Source: Thermanaeromonas toyohensis ToBE (lineage in GTDB: Bacteria; Bacillota; DSM-521; Neomoorellales; Neomoorellaceae). From it: a stretch of 64,000 nt of DNA. The notes under the pieces are model-generated. The model made no database searches. It saw nothing but the letters and a program-made list of their open reading frames with translations, and was not told where the DNA came from. Below are positions 26,211 through 34,762 of this stretch, in pieces. Numbering within the stretch: the first letter of the stretch is position 1; each line of letters starts with the position of its first letter. The position numbers and the translations under genes were made by a program. The stretch is taken from assembly GCF_900176005.1 (NCBI RefSeq), contig NZ_LT838272.1, forward strand, positions 1,879,587-1,943,586, written 5' to 3'.

Positions 26211-29200
26211 CTAGACACTCCTCAGTACCACAGGAATGCCAGTACGCTGAGCTTCGGCAATAATGCCGGGCAGTATGGCTCTGCCCAAACGTTTGCCGTC
26301 TATCTCAAGAATTATTTCTCGCTGCGTGGCTCCTTCGGCCTGGACAACCCGCATAGCATCTCTTATCGCTGAATACGCCGCTTGATATATCGCACTCGCC
26401 AGATCATCCGCAAATCCGCTGCGGCTAAGAGGGATTACCGCCTCTGGGCCACGTTCACCTAACATAGTCAGCGTAGGAGCGGTCACGAGGCCGCCTTCGG
26501 CCAAATATGGTATTTCCGGTATCTGTGGCATTCGGATAGACCAACCGCCTACAGTACCTATAAAAGGTATTTCTATCCTAGGTATACGGATTTCGATGCG
26601 GTTAAAGGCCCGAATGAACTTGTTAATAATCGCAATTATCCCATTGATAGCCCCCTTGATAACGTCCTTTACGCCTTCCCACTTCTCCCATGCCGCAGTT
26701 CTAATCGTTCCCCATACGCCTACCAGCTTATCTCGTATCCAAGCCCATGCCGCATCTAAAGCACCTTTGAGGTAGTTAATTGGGGTCAATATAGCTGCCT
26801 TAATGGCCTCCCAAGTCGCAACAGCCGAGGCTTTTAAGATATCCCACACCATAAGGATATTGGCTTTGATTAGTTCCCATGCTTGCGCTGTAGCCTCTCG
26901 GATAGTAGCCCATGTTTCCGCCAAAAATGTTGTTATCGCCGTCCATATAGTAGTAGTTAGTTGGCTTATAAGGGCCCATTGTGTAGTGATAAACTGCGCT
27001 ATTGCCGTCCAAATAGTGGTAGCAAGCGTCTTAAGAGCACTCCAATTGCCCGCCAAGAAGCCCTGAATAGCCACCCATATTGTGCTTACCGCCGTCCGCA
27101 GGTCTATTTTGCCAAGAATTAAATCCCTTATGGCTTGCCAGATGATAGAAGCTAGCATTAGGGTGTTATTCCATATTGTGTTCAAGAATGTTCCTATTGC
27201 ATTCCAAATGGTAATAGCTGTTAGCTGGATGTTATTCCAGGTGCTAATGATGTAGTTTTTTACAGCCTCCCATATTGTTTGCGCCGTAATTTGGATAGCG
27301 TTCCATATCTGGCCCAAAGCTCCGCTGAATATTTGCCATAGCCCAATACCAATATTTGCAATAGCTTGCCACGTGGTACTTAATACATTACCTAAACTAT
27401 TCCACGTTACAATGGCAGCATTCTTTATAGCCTGCCAGATATCAGAAAGTGCGCTGCTGAGCCCCTCCCAAGCTAGAATAGCTACCGCTTTAATGCCATC
27501 CCATAGCCCTTTGAAAAAGTTCGACACTGGTTCCCATATGGGCCTTGTTTTGTTGACAATCCACTGCCAAGCTCCAACTACAGCATTTTTGATGCTTTCC
27601 CAAGCATTATAAAAGCCTTGCTTAATCCACTCCCAGAACCCTGCTAGCGTAGGTTTTACCTGTTCTAAAGCACTGGTGTCTATCCCCGGCAAGGCCATAG
27701 CTCCAGGGGTCTCCAAAGTGGGCATGGTCATCTCGCCAAGTCCAGCAGCTACATCCTTTGCCGCATCTGCGGTATCTTCGATAATCTGGTGAACTTCATC
27801 AAAGGATTGGATGTTTTTCCCCGCTTCTTTACCAGCCTTTTTTGTGGCATCTGCCTGGTCTTTCAACGCATCAGCAGCTTCCCCGCTACTCTGAGCAACC
27901 TGCTGTCCGGTATCGGCTAGTTCATTTTGCTGCCCTTGTACCGCCGCTAAAATACGCTGCAGATTGGCCCTTTCTACACTTGCAGCATATTTCCCCCACA
28001 AGATTATCCCGGCGGTTACGACAGCGGATATACCTAAAATTGCCCATCCAAGAGGCCCTAAAGCCGACCAGACGGAATACAACGCAATCCGTAGGGCCTG
28101 AAGTATCCCTATATGCTGCACTCCAGCCATAGATGCTAAGTGTAGTTGTAGACGGTATATCTGTACTGCTCTGGCAAGAAAGTTTAAGATGCCGGAAGTC
28201 GCTACGGCTTCCCCACGCATGACGGCGGTAATAAAGGTAAACTGTGCCACTGCTTTAGCTGCTAATCCGAACACCCAATTGACTAGGCGGAAGGAGAGGA
28301 AAGCTGCTAAAGCACCAAGGACAATTGGTTTAATTACTGCCCAATATCTTGCAATTGTGCCCAAGACAGCTTTAGCCGTATTCCAAAATCCTTGCAAGGC
28401 AGCTACGGCCATGTTCACGGTTGCCGTAAACTCCGGGCCGAATGACTTTGCTAAGGCCGCCTGAAGGCCGAACTGCCGGAAGGTATTGTAGAACTCGGTG
28501 GCGAAGTCTCGCACTTTCTGGAGCCAGGAGACTATCCCTTTAAATAAATTGCTGGTCAAGGCCCCAATAGTCATGCGCCAAACGTCTTTGATGGTGGAAG
28601 TAACGCCTTCCCAAGTATCCTGCATATTCTCCATCATCTTGGGAAAGCGTTTCTCCATGCCCTCAATGAGTATCTGGATAGCCTGGCTTGCCGGGATAAA
28701 GCCTTTCTCGGAGAGCTTCATCACTTCGGCGGTGGATTTGCCCATAGCTTCAGCTAAAATTTCCCATGCAGGAATCCCCGCCTCAGTCAGTTGCATCATT
28801 TCTTCTGCGCTTACCTTGGCCTTGGCCCGCATCTGGCCCAGGGCAATAGTAATCCTGTTAATGCCTTCTTTGCCTAGGCCAAGACCGGCAGCAGCATCAC
28901 CAACAGCCTGCAAAGTTGGCAGCACTTCATGAGCGGCAAACCCCATAGCCATCATGCGTTTGGCCGCTTCAAGCAAATCGGGGTACTCAAACGGCGTCTT
29001 GGCGGCAAAATCGGCCATTTCCTGTAGAAATGCCTGGGCCTTCTCGGCACTTCCAAGCATGGTAGTGAAGCCAATCTGGGCTTGCTCCATCATGGCGTTG
29101 AAGTTTACCGCTTCGCCTACTATGGATTGAAAGCCTCGGCGTATGGCTTCAAATAAGCCTATGCCTAGGGTGAAGGAAAGTGCATTCCTGAATATATCGC

Positions 29201-29306
29201 CAATCCTTAGCCCAGCAGCCTTGGCCTGCTTTTCGGCTTGAGCCAAGTCTTTATTGTACTGGGAGAAGTCAGCCCCAAGCTTGACTAAAAGTTCGCCTAC
29301 AGTCAT
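26211..29306 (-). CDS. Tail tape measure protein
   Basis: About 1031 residues. The N-terminal tape-measure domain (about 1-260) includes FNAMMEQAQIGFTTMLGSAEKA, FAAKTPFEYPDLLEAAKRMMAMG and GKEGINRITIALGQMRAKAKVS. Membrane-like helices lie at about 320-440, and a long region (about 560-880) is built of Trp-rich 11- to 20-residue repeats (AIWQAIKNA, TIWEAVKNY, TIWNAIGTFL). The end has LVTAPTLTMLGERGPEAVIPLS. Length sets the tail length; by the usual 0.15 nm per residue it would be about 150 nm. ATG 29306 follows GAGGG. Confidence 0.93.
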   Translation of the reverse strand: MTVGELLVKLGADFSQYNKDLAQAEKQAKAAGLRIGDIFRNALSFTLGIGLFEAIRRGFQSIVGEAVNFNAMMEQAQIGFTTMLGSAEKAQAFLQEMADFAAKTPFEYPDLLEAAKRMMAMGFAAHEVLPTLQAVGDAAAGLGLGKEGINRITIALGQMRAKAKVSAEEMMQLTEAGIPAWEILAEAMGKSTAEVMKLSEKGFIPASQAIQILIEGMEKRFPKMMENMQDTWEGVTSTIKDVWRMTIGALTSNLFKGIVSWLQKVRDFATEFYNTFRQFGLQAALAKSFGPEFTATVNMAVAALQGFWNTAKAVLGTIARYWAVIKPIVLGALAAFLSFRLVNWVFGLAAKAVAQFTFITAVMRGEAVATSGILNFLARAVQIYRLQLHLASMAGVQHIGILQALRIALYSVWSALGPLGWAILGISAVVTAGIILWGKYAASVERANLQRILAAVQGQQNELADTGQQVAQSSGEAADALKDQADATKKAGKEAGKNIQSFDEVHQIIEDTADAAKDVAAGLGEMTMPTLETPGAMALPGIDTSALEQVKPTLAGFWEWIKQGFYNAWESIKNAVVGAWQWIVNKTRPIWEPVSNFFKGLWDGIKAVAILAWEGLSSALSDIWQAIKNAAIVTWNSLGNVLSTTWQAIANIGIGLWQIFSGALGQIWNAIQITAQTIWEAVKNYIISTWNNIQLTAITIWNAIGTFLNTIWNNTLMLASIIWQAIRDLILGKIDLRTAVSTIWVAIQGFLAGNWSALKTLATTIWTAIAQFITTQWALISQLTTTIWTAITTFLAETWATIREATAQAWELIKANILMVWDILKASAVATWEAIKAAILTPINYLKGALDAAWAWIRDKLVGVWGTIRTAAWEKWEGVKDVIKGAINGIIAIINKFIRAFNRIEIRIPRIEIPFIGTVGGWSIRMPQIPEIPYLAEGGLVTAPTLTMLGERGPEAVIPLSRSGFADDLASAIYQAAYSAIRDAMRVVQAEGATQREIILEIDGKRLGRAILPGIIAEAQRTGIPVVLRSV

Positions 29307-29388
29307 TTTCATCCCTCTGTTAGCAGGATTTTACTACCGCATGACGAATAATTTTCCAAAAACTACTTCCGTTAGGAGGTATTGGCTT

Positions 29389-30072
29389 ATGCGGAAACCT
29401 CTCTTGGTAAGCGTTGCTGTTTTTCTCTTGCTCGGGCTATTAGCTGGTACGGTCTGGGCTTCCATGTGGGGCACCTACATGGGTTACCCAGTGGCCCGAA
29501 TACAGGTAAACGGCCAAATCGTAACACCCTCTAGCCCGGCAATAATCATTGAGGGCCGTACCTACGTCCCGTTAAGATTTGTCAGCGAAGCATTAGGTGC
29601 CCAGGTTGGTTGGGATGAGAAAACTTATACCGTTATGATAAAAACAAACACAGTTCCACCTTCTTCACAAAGCCCTGCTACTAGCAACAACGAATATGTT
29701 GTCAGGGATGCTAATGGCAAAGCTCTTTACAGCTTTAGGATAAACAAGGTTACCAGCATGAGCGAGCGCAATCCATATTCGGATAAAAACCCAGCTCAGG
29801 TCATCATGATTGATTACACGTATACCAATATAGCGAGCGAAGAGGACGTTTTTCTGAGTGATATTCATTTTAAGGTTGTCGATTCGGCCGGGAAGGTAGG
29901 ATATACTTATCCCAATGCGCCCAAGAACTACCCCCAAAGAATTCCTGTAGGTGTTACGTGTAATGCTCAAATGATATTTGGCCTCGATAACAAGAGCGAT
30001 GTTGTAAAGATTTATTTCTACAAAGACCTATTTGGCCCAGTAACCGCCACCTTCGAGATGCCTGTTGAGTAA
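29389..30072 (+). CDS. Secreted stalk-domain (copper amine oxidase N-like) protein, prophage cargo
   Basis: A 227-residue protein with a signal peptide (MRKPLLVSVAVFLLLGLLAG to about residue 25), a stalk domain (VNGQIVTPSSPAIIIEGRTYVPLRFVSEALGAQVGWD, about 42-85) and a DUF4352-like beta-sandwich (about 105-225). It is read against the tail operon between the tape measure and the chaperones, with its own AGGAGG at ATG 29389. Such isolated, opposite-strand secreted genes are typical lysogenic-conversion cargo. It may alter the host surface. Confidence 0.8.
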   Translation: MRKPLLVSVAVFLLLGLLAGTVWASMWGTYMGYPVARIQVNGQIVTPSSPAIIIEGRTYVPLRFVSEALGAQVGWDEKTYTVMIKTNTVPPSSQSPATSNNEYVVRDANGKALYSFRINKVTSMSERNPYSDKNPAQVIMIDYTYTNIASEEDVFLSDIHFKVVDSAGKVGYTYPNAPKNYPQRIPVGVTCNAQMIFGLDNKSDVVKIYFYKDLFGPVTATFEMPVE

Positions 30073-30076
30073 CTTA

Positions 30077-30424
30077 CTACCACGGCCCTTTTAATCCCTT
30101 CGCCTTCGCCTCCTGGATAAGAGCGGCCCAGCGGTCTTCTTCCTGCTGGGCCTTTCCCGTCAGTCTCTCCACCGCCTTCTTTATTTCCTTGCTGATAAAC
30201 GCATCAGGCTCCACCTGCTTCGGCTTTTTCTTGCCGAACATGCCAGCCAGGGCGCTTATCCCGTTGGTAAACACAGCGGCCAGGAAGGCCCATTTGTTCC
30301 GCATCTCGTGGTATTCCTGAATAGTTTTTTGCCGTTGCAATTCCTGTAGGATTGCCACCAGCTCGCTGGGCTTGAGCTGCCGCATCTCGTCCAGCGTCCA
30401 GCCGAACTCCCGAGCTAGCAGCAC
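30077..30424 (-). CDS. Tail assembly chaperone, downstream frame (gpT-like)
   Basis: A 115-codon frame (AREFGWTLDEMRQLKPSELVAILQELQR, then a Lys-rich linker and KEIKKAVERLTGK). Its frame is open well upstream of the GTG at 30424 (WLTAEVVVLLAREFGW) and is the -1 frame of the preceding gene, so it is probably made mainly as a fusion by ribosomal frameshifting at 30493-30499. The fusion and the short form together would coat the tape measure during tail assembly. Confidence 0.8.
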   Translation of the reverse strand: MLLAREFGWTLDEMRQLKPSELVAILQELQRQKTIQEYHEMRNKWAFLAAVFTNGISALAGMFGKKKPKQVEPDAFISKEIKKAVERLTGKAQQEEDRWAALIQEAKAKGLKGPW

Positions 30425-30426
30425 TA

Positions 30427-30765
30427 CTACCTCTGCGGTAAGCCACTCTGAGCCAAGGTCAGCATCGGCTTGAACAGCTTCTTCAGCCCGAGAAAATTTA
30501 CGTCAACGAAAGCCTCGATTAACGCTTCTATTTCGCTCATGTAGGCATTCTTTATGTCGTCTTTAGTAAGTTCCGGAAAGATGACAGGAAGCTTCTTGTA
30601 GAGAATATCGAAGTCCAGAGCCCCCAGCTCTTTCGCCAGGTCTATGTTGGCTATCTTCCCCTTGCTGGTCGGGAAAAGCTCGATTATCAGCTTCTCAAGG
30701 TCGCCAATCCGCTTTTCTTCTACCCGGATTTCTTTCCCGCCAAACGATACAACCTTATTCCGCAT
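30427..30765 (-). CDS. Tail assembly chaperone, upstream frame (gpG-like)
   Basis: A 112-residue protein: EKRIGDLEKLIIELFPTSKGK, then a helical part ending VDVNFLGLKKLFKPML. Size and position (between tail tube and tape measure) are those of gpG-type chaperones such as phi-HK97 gp14. The frameshift heptamer falls at codons 90-91 of this gene. Confidence 0.8.
   Translation of the reverse strand: MRNKVVSFGGKEIRVEEKRIGDLEKLIIELFPTSKGKIANIDLAKELGALDFDILYKKLPVIFPELTKDDIKNAYMSEIEALIEAFVDVNFLGLKKLFKPMLTLAQSGLPQR
30493..30499 (-). promoter_or_regulatory. Probable -1 ribosomal frameshift site
   Basis: The minus strand reads A-AAT-TTT in the frame of the upstream chaperone gene, a canonical X-XXY-YYZ slippery heptamer. 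Slipping back one base enters a frame that is open through to the stop at 30077. I did not find an obvious stimulatory stem by eye. Confidence 0.6.
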
Positions 30766-30775
30766 CTAATCACCT

Positions 30776-31390
30776 CTATAGCCTGAAGTAGAGCGGGCCT
30801 ACGCCCTCAAAGTCAATGCTTTCCTTCACCAGCTCATCAACGGCGGCCTCTATGCCTTCACCATTTATGATGGCAAAGCCCTCAAGACACTTCTGGGAGG
30901 CCCCGCTGTCAACGAAAAGTTTCACCACGATAATCTCGCCCAGGCTCTTGAAAAATCTATCGTCGCCCCAGTAAGCTTCGGCACTACCGCTCCAGCCTTT
31001 AACCGTTCGTACAAACTCCTTCCAACCTCCGCTGGCGAATGTGGTGGCTTCCACGTCCTCAGCATCGGTTTCCACACTCCAATTGAAGAAGCCGCCGCAC
31101 TGCACCAGAGTTAAGGCCTGGCCGGAGACGGTTACCGTGTCGGTATCCAACAGGGGGGTATCAAATACCACAAAACCGCCAGCCCTCTCAAGCGTAAAGC
31201 CGCTAGTAATAACGCTGCCGTTCTTTTTAACCGTGATGGCAGCATCCAGCGGCCAGTAGCGGTAGGCCGAGTCGGTTACCTGGTAGCGTGTTCTGGTAGC
31301 ATCAGGCGTAGTGGCCTGGTCTGTAAAAGAAACAGGGGCGGTATTTATATCGCTAACATAAACCGCCCCTACCTTGCCAGCTATTGCCAT
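30776..31390 (-). CDS. Phage tail tube protein (paralogue 1)
   Basis: A 204-residue protein starting MAIAGKVGAVYVSDI. The conserved core VETDAEDVEATTFASGGWKEFVRTVKGWSGSAE is shared with the next gene upstream and with TP901-1-type tail tube proteins. About 70 residues of extra beta-rich sequence are inserted after the N-terminus (residues 15-90). Two homologous tube genes in a row suggest one is the main tube and the other a decorated or minor variant. Confidence 0.8.
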   Translation of the reverse strand: MAIAGKVGAVYVSDINTAPVSFTDQATTPDATRTRYQVTDSAYRYWPLDAAITVKKNGSVITSGFTLERAGGFVVFDTPLLDTDTVTVSGQALTLVQCGGFFNWSVETDAEDVEATTFASGGWKEFVRTVKGWSGSAEAYWGDDRFFKSLGEIIVVKLFVDSGASQKCLEGFAIINGEGIEAAVDELVKESIDFEGVGPLYFRL

Positions 31391-31404
31391 ATTAAATCAC
31401 CCCA

Positions 31405-31791
31405 TTAAGTGAGGGTAACGGTGAGCTGCCCAGTGCCCTGGAAGTCGAAACTTATGCTACCCTTATCATCCACAGGCATCTCAATACTAGGCTTCACAAG
31501 AGCACTACCAGATAGCTTTTTGGTGGCATCAATACGCAGTTCTAAATTAACAGTGGTACCATTTAGCCAAGCATTGATTAGCGCTACTTGGCCGTTTGTA
31601 TCATTGGGGTTGAGGTTTCCTTCAAAACTGCCGCTCCACTCCTTCAAACCTGCGATAAACTCTTTCCAGCCGTTAGAATCAAAGCTGGTAACATCGATGT
31701 CGTCGGCTTCGCAGTCGATGCTCCATTGGGAAATTTCGGCTACCTTGTTGGCCCCAATATAGACACTTCCGCCCTTACCTGCAATTGCCAT
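31405..31791 (-). CDS. Phage tail tube protein (paralogue 2)
   Basis: A 128-residue protein starting MAIAGKGGSVYIGANKVAEI, with DCEADDIDVTSFDSNGWKEF and LKEWSGSFEG, the compact tail tube fold. It lacks the insertion of paralogue 1, which it precedes by 14 bp. It is probably the major tube subunit, on grounds of size and simplicity. Confidence 0.8.
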   Translation of the reverse strand: MAIAGKGGSVYIGANKVAEISQWSIDCEADDIDVTSFDSNGWKEFIAGLKEWSGSFEGNLNPNDTNGQVALINAWLNGTTVNLELRIDATKKLSGSALVKPSIEMPVDDKGSISFDFQGTGQLTVTLT

Positions 31792-31792
31792 G

Positions 31793-32170
31793 TTAATCGA
31801 CCTCCTTAATCACTCTAAAGTTGCACACAAAAATAGCCCTGCCGTTTTCATCTCTTGGCAAGGCTTCTGGGCTTTGTCTAGCCCGAATAAGTAAATACCT
31901 TCTTCCGTTGACTATCGTTTCGGTTAGCCCGTGCAACACATTTCGGATTTGCTCTATTTTCTGCCTTCCAGCAGCATAATTTTTGTTTCGCACCAGGACT
32001 TGCAACCCCGGATACTCGACATTACTGTGCAAATCCGGGGGCTCCCCAGCATACTCAAATAGGGCAGCGACATTATCGGGGGTTGCAGGTAACTGCCCTA
32101 AAAAAATATCGGTGCCAACCGTGCCGACACCGTTTGCCTGGAGATAGGCTGCTATATCGTTTAGCAGCAT
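31793..32170 (-). CDS. Tail terminator / minor capsid-type protein
   Basis: A 125-residue protein: LLNDIAAYLQANGVG at the start, DIFLGQLPATPDNVAALFEYAG and EYPGLQVLVRNKNYAAG, then RRYLLIRARQSPEALPRDENGR. This matches the phage minor capsid / tail-terminator family that caps the tube. Its stop is 1 bp from the start of the tube gene. Confidence 0.78.
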   Translation of the reverse strand: MLLNDIAAYLQANGVGTVGTDIFLGQLPATPDNVAALFEYAGEPPDLHSNVEYPGLQVLVRNKNYAAGRQKIEQIRNVLHGLTETIVNGRRYLLIRARQSPEALPRDENGRAIFVCNFRVIKEVD

Positions 32171-32174
32171 CTAT

Positions 32175-32531
32175 CTACCCCCTTTCGAGGGCCTTGCCTA
32201 CCTCGTTAGCGATGTACCGCTCGTACTTGCGAGCATTGTCGTTGAAAGGGTCTTCGAGATATTTGGCTTTCCCACCTTTGGGATGATTGAAATCCAGCCG
32301 CTCATGCTGGACTATTGAGTAGGGCAGGTCGTAGCCCACCTTCACCCATACCTGATTACCTTCCCGCTGGAGTGGGCTTACCGAACAATTAGCCCGCAGG
32401 TCGCCGGTATCAATCGGGGCCTGCATGGCCGATTTCCCCTGTAGGTCGGCGGCGCAGGTCTGGATGGCCTGGATAGCAGCCTGCATCGCCCTTGATACTG
32501 CTTTATTGCCGTACCACCTTAGCTCCGCCAT
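32175..32531 (-). CDS. HK97 gp10-like neck/minor head protein
   Basis: A 118-residue protein (KAVSRAMQAAIQAIQTCAADLQGKS, APIDTGDLRANCSV, YSIVQHERLDFNHPKGGKAKYLE). The APIDTGDLR and VQHE motifs mark the HK97 gp10 family, part of the head-tail joint. It overlaps the previous gene by one base. Confidence 0.8.
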   Translation of the reverse strand: MAELRWYGNKAVSRAMQAAIQAIQTCAADLQGKSAMQAPIDTGDLRANCSVSPLQREGNQVWVKVGYDLPYSIVQHERLDFNHPKGGKAKYLEDPFNDNARKYERYIANEVGKALERG

Positions 32532-32824
32532 CAGCAGGCCACCTCACGGTAGATTATATTGCCGTCCAAGTCGGGAATTTCAGTTACAGCGATAATGGGC
32601 CACTCCCTGCCGCCATACTCCACTATATCTCCTGGTTGCACTTCCTCTAGGCAAAAGAAACGGGCCTCGGAGACTACCTCCTGGCCCTGTCTATCCCTCA
32701 CCAGCCTCCGCTTGCCTTCCCAGCGCACTTTGATGGTCTGGCTGGTGGTGATTGGCTCCCCGTATTCATTGAGGCCTACCGTTCGCTTCCAGGTAGCAGT
32801 TTGATTGAGGTAATCAGCAATCAT
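32531..32824 (-). CDS. Head-tail closure / adaptor protein
   Basis: A 97-residue beta-rich protein (ATWKRTVGLNEYGEPITTSQTIKVRW, PGDIVEYGGREWPIIAVTEI), typical of small head-closure proteins beside gp10-like genes. It overlaps the connector upstream by 4 bp. The assignment rests on size, motif and order. Confidence 0.7.
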   Translation of the reverse strand: MIADYLNQTATWKRTVGLNEYGEPITTSQTIKVRWEGKRRLVRDRQGQEVVSEARFFCLEEVQPGDIVEYGGREWPIIAVTEIPDLDGNIIYREVAC

Positions 32825-33291
32825 TTAATGCTCACCACACCCGCTAGATAGGGCTTAAGCAACTCCAAGGCCTCCTTAGAAAGCAGTTTCAAGCTGGCCC
32901 GGTACTCCTCGCTCACCTCACCAAAGTTAACCCGGACAACATTTTGCTCCTGGGCCTTGGTGCGGGCCGAATTGCCATACTTGAGCAAAGCCAGAGCTTC
33001 TTCACATTGCGCATCTTTTACCTCCTGCGGTACCATAGCCCCCTCGGTAAAGCCAATCACACCGACACGATTAAACACAGGCATAATGCGGGGGAAAGCA
33101 AGAAGCTGTGCTTCATCTGCTTTAACTCCTTTAAATGCCAGACGGTTTATCCGTTTGCACGCCTGAATGAGGGCCTTTTCCTTAGTTGGCGTATTTGCGG
33201 CCTGCCATTCATCCGCATAAATCCTCTCCGTAAAGTACGCATCAGCCTCGGAAACCGTAACGTAACTATTAACTCCCACCTGGAGGGCCAT
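32821..33291 (-). CDS. Head-tail connector (DnaT-like family)
   Basis: A 156-residue helical protein: VGVNSYVTVSEADAYFTERIYADEW, ALIQACKRINRLAFKG, FPRIMPVF, VPQEVKDAQCEEALALL. The family is named putative DnaT-like in databases but in phages it is the first head-tail connector after the capsid. The name should not be read as a replication role. Confidence 0.78.
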   Translation of the reverse strand: MALQVGVNSYVTVSEADAYFTERIYADEWQAANTPTKEKALIQACKRINRLAFKGVKADEAQLLAFPRIMPVFNRVGVIGFTEGAMVPQEVKDAQCEEALALLKYGNSARTKAQEQNVVRVNFGEVSEEYRASLKLLSKEALELLKPYLAGVVSIK

Positions 33292-33302
33292 ATCTATGCC
33301 CC

Positions 33303-33470
33303 CTATTTCTTGGTTTTACTAGACTCTTCTACCTTTACTTCCGGAATCCTCTTGAGTATCTCAATTACGCCCCCATCTTCCGTTTCAAAAATGCCCTCTT
33401 TAAACTCGGCTACAATTTTCGTACCATCCCATACCTTTAGAAATGGGTAGCGCTCACAAAGAAATTTCAA
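33303..33470 (-). CDS. Small phage head-region protein
   Basis: A 55-residue protein, MKFLCERYPFLKVWDG followed by acidic strands and a Lys-rich tail. TTG 33470 has GGAGGTGA at a good distance. It sits between connector and decoration-like genes; such small proteins with a KF...W-x-G start occur at this place in related phages. No function assigned. Confidence 0.6.
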   Translation of the reverse strand: MKFLCERYPFLKVWDGTKIVAEFKEGIFETEDGGVIEILKRIPEVKVEESSKTKK

Positions 33471-33524
33471 TCTACATCACCTCCGCATTAGGGTTAAGAG
33501 GAGCGAGAGAAAGTCTCGCCCCTC

Positions 33525-33803
33525 TTAAATCGTCACGTCAGATATGGTGCATTGTGCAGCATCCGCTGAGGTAGTAGTATTAACCGTATCCGTAGTGGAA
33601 GCCGTACCCGTATAATGCATATTCGCCGCTGCTAAATGGGCATTGTGGTCGGCTTTTAATTCGTTGAGGAGTGTTACAGCAGCGTTGTATTTCGCTTTGA
33701 GGTCATTAGCCAGGGCAGCTAAAGCTGCCACTTTATCTTGCAGTTCCTTTAATATCTCCCGTTCTTTCGGGGACAGCCCGATACCTACCTCTTTAAGCGC
33801 CAT
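33525..33803 (-). CDS. Helical head-region protein, possible decoration
   Basis: A 92-residue protein: a coiled coil (KEREILKELQDKVAALAALAND, about 12-50) and a Ser/Thr-rich C-terminus ending CTISDVTI. It lies directly after the major capsid gene, where decoration or fibre-like head proteins are found. Family unknown. Confidence 0.6.
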   Translation of the reverse strand: MALKEVGIGLSPKEREILKELQDKVAALAALANDLKAKYNAAVTLLNELKADHNAHLAAANMHYTGTASTTDTVNTTTSADAAQCTISDVTI

Positions 33804-33817
33804 CAGCTACCGCCCCC

Positions 33818-34747
33818 TTAAGCCGCCAGGCCGATAATCTTGCCGTGGTAAATCTCCGGGCCGTGCTGCAAGCCAATCTCGCCGTAAATCTGGTACTTGG
33901 TGCTGGCCCCGGTCTTGGCAAGCTCTTCACGGAAGAGGAAGCCCTTGCCAGGAATCTCCAGAATCACGGGAGCGCAAACCTTCAAATCCACTATAGCAAT
34001 GACATCGGTGGGCATGTAACGATTGAGCATAATCGGAAAGGCCCCGAAGTTAGTGAAAATCTGCTTTAACTGCAGGCCTCCAACGTTGCGGTCAGCAGGA
34101 GCATAGCCATAAATCTCAGCCAGCTTATTGAGCTGATTACCGTTGAGAAGGATAACACATTTATCGCTGAAAGGTGCCCCGTTCTGGTACATCGTCCAGA
34201 GCAGTTGCTCAAACAGAGCCTTGGAGATGGCTGCACCCGCTGCGTTGACCACGTTAGTAGTAATAGCAGTCAAAATGCCCCTTGTCTTGCGAGCCGTGGT
34301 GTTATCGGTTGGGTCATTGAATACCCCCTGGAGGAAAGTATACTCCACATCCCGCGCAATTTTCTCTAGTGCCCGCTCCGTCTGCCATGTAAGCTCGTCT
34401 TTCACGGGCTGGTTACCCAGGATAGAAACGCCAGATATGTTGCCAATAGCAGCCTGCTTGGTGTAGCTCACTTCGATGGTCTCATGGAAGATCTGCACTA
34501 CGTTGTAGACCTGGCTGCGCACTCTGGCAGATGCAGTAGGTGCCGTCTGGCCTTCCAGGTGTGCGGGCTGGCTGGGGGCCGGCAAGTCATATGTCTCGAT
34601 AGCAAATTTGGTCGCGTTAGTCTTTACCCCGCCGGTTAGACCACCAATTGCACTCAAGAAAGGGGTTTCAGTTGGAGTAATAGAGAAAAGCTCGCCTACG
34701 AAGTTAGGTAGGTTATAAGTAGTGCCCTGTCCGGTAATGCCTGCCAT
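33818..34747 (-). CDS. Major capsid protein (DUF5309 / SU10-like HK97 fold)
   Basis: A 309-residue protein. The N-terminus GITGQGTTYNLPNFVGELFSITPTETPFLS, then YNVVQIFHETIEVSYTKQAAIG and GGLQLKQIFTNFGAFPIMLNRYMP are marks of the DUF5309 capsid family with the HK97 fold. It follows the scaffold gene by 15 bp, with GGAGGGTGATTTCAC before ATG 34747. Confidence 0.9.
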   Translation of the reverse strand: MAGITGQGTTYNLPNFVGELFSITPTETPFLSAIGGLTGGVKTNATKFAIETYDLPAPSQPAHLEGQTAPTASARVRSQVYNVVQIFHETIEVSYTKQAAIGNISGVSILGNQPVKDELTWQTERALEKIARDVEYTFLQGVFNDPTDNTTARKTRGILTAITTNVVNAAGAAISKALFEQLLWTMYQNGAPFSDKCVILLNGNQLNKLAEIYGYAPADRNVGGLQLKQIFTNFGAFPIMLNRYMPTDVIAIVDLKVCAPVILEIPGKGFLFREELAKTGASTKYQIYGEIGLQHGPEIYHGKIIGLAA

Positions 34748-34762
34748 GTGAAATCACCCTCC

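Noticed and set aside
30204-30446. 80-codon frame between the tail chaperone genes
   Set aside because: It overlaps the second chaperone in the wrong frame and shows no domain; the -1 frame explains the region.
32821-33291. Replication protein DnaT
   Set aside because: The family name is misleading; between capsid and gp10-like genes this is a head-tail connector.
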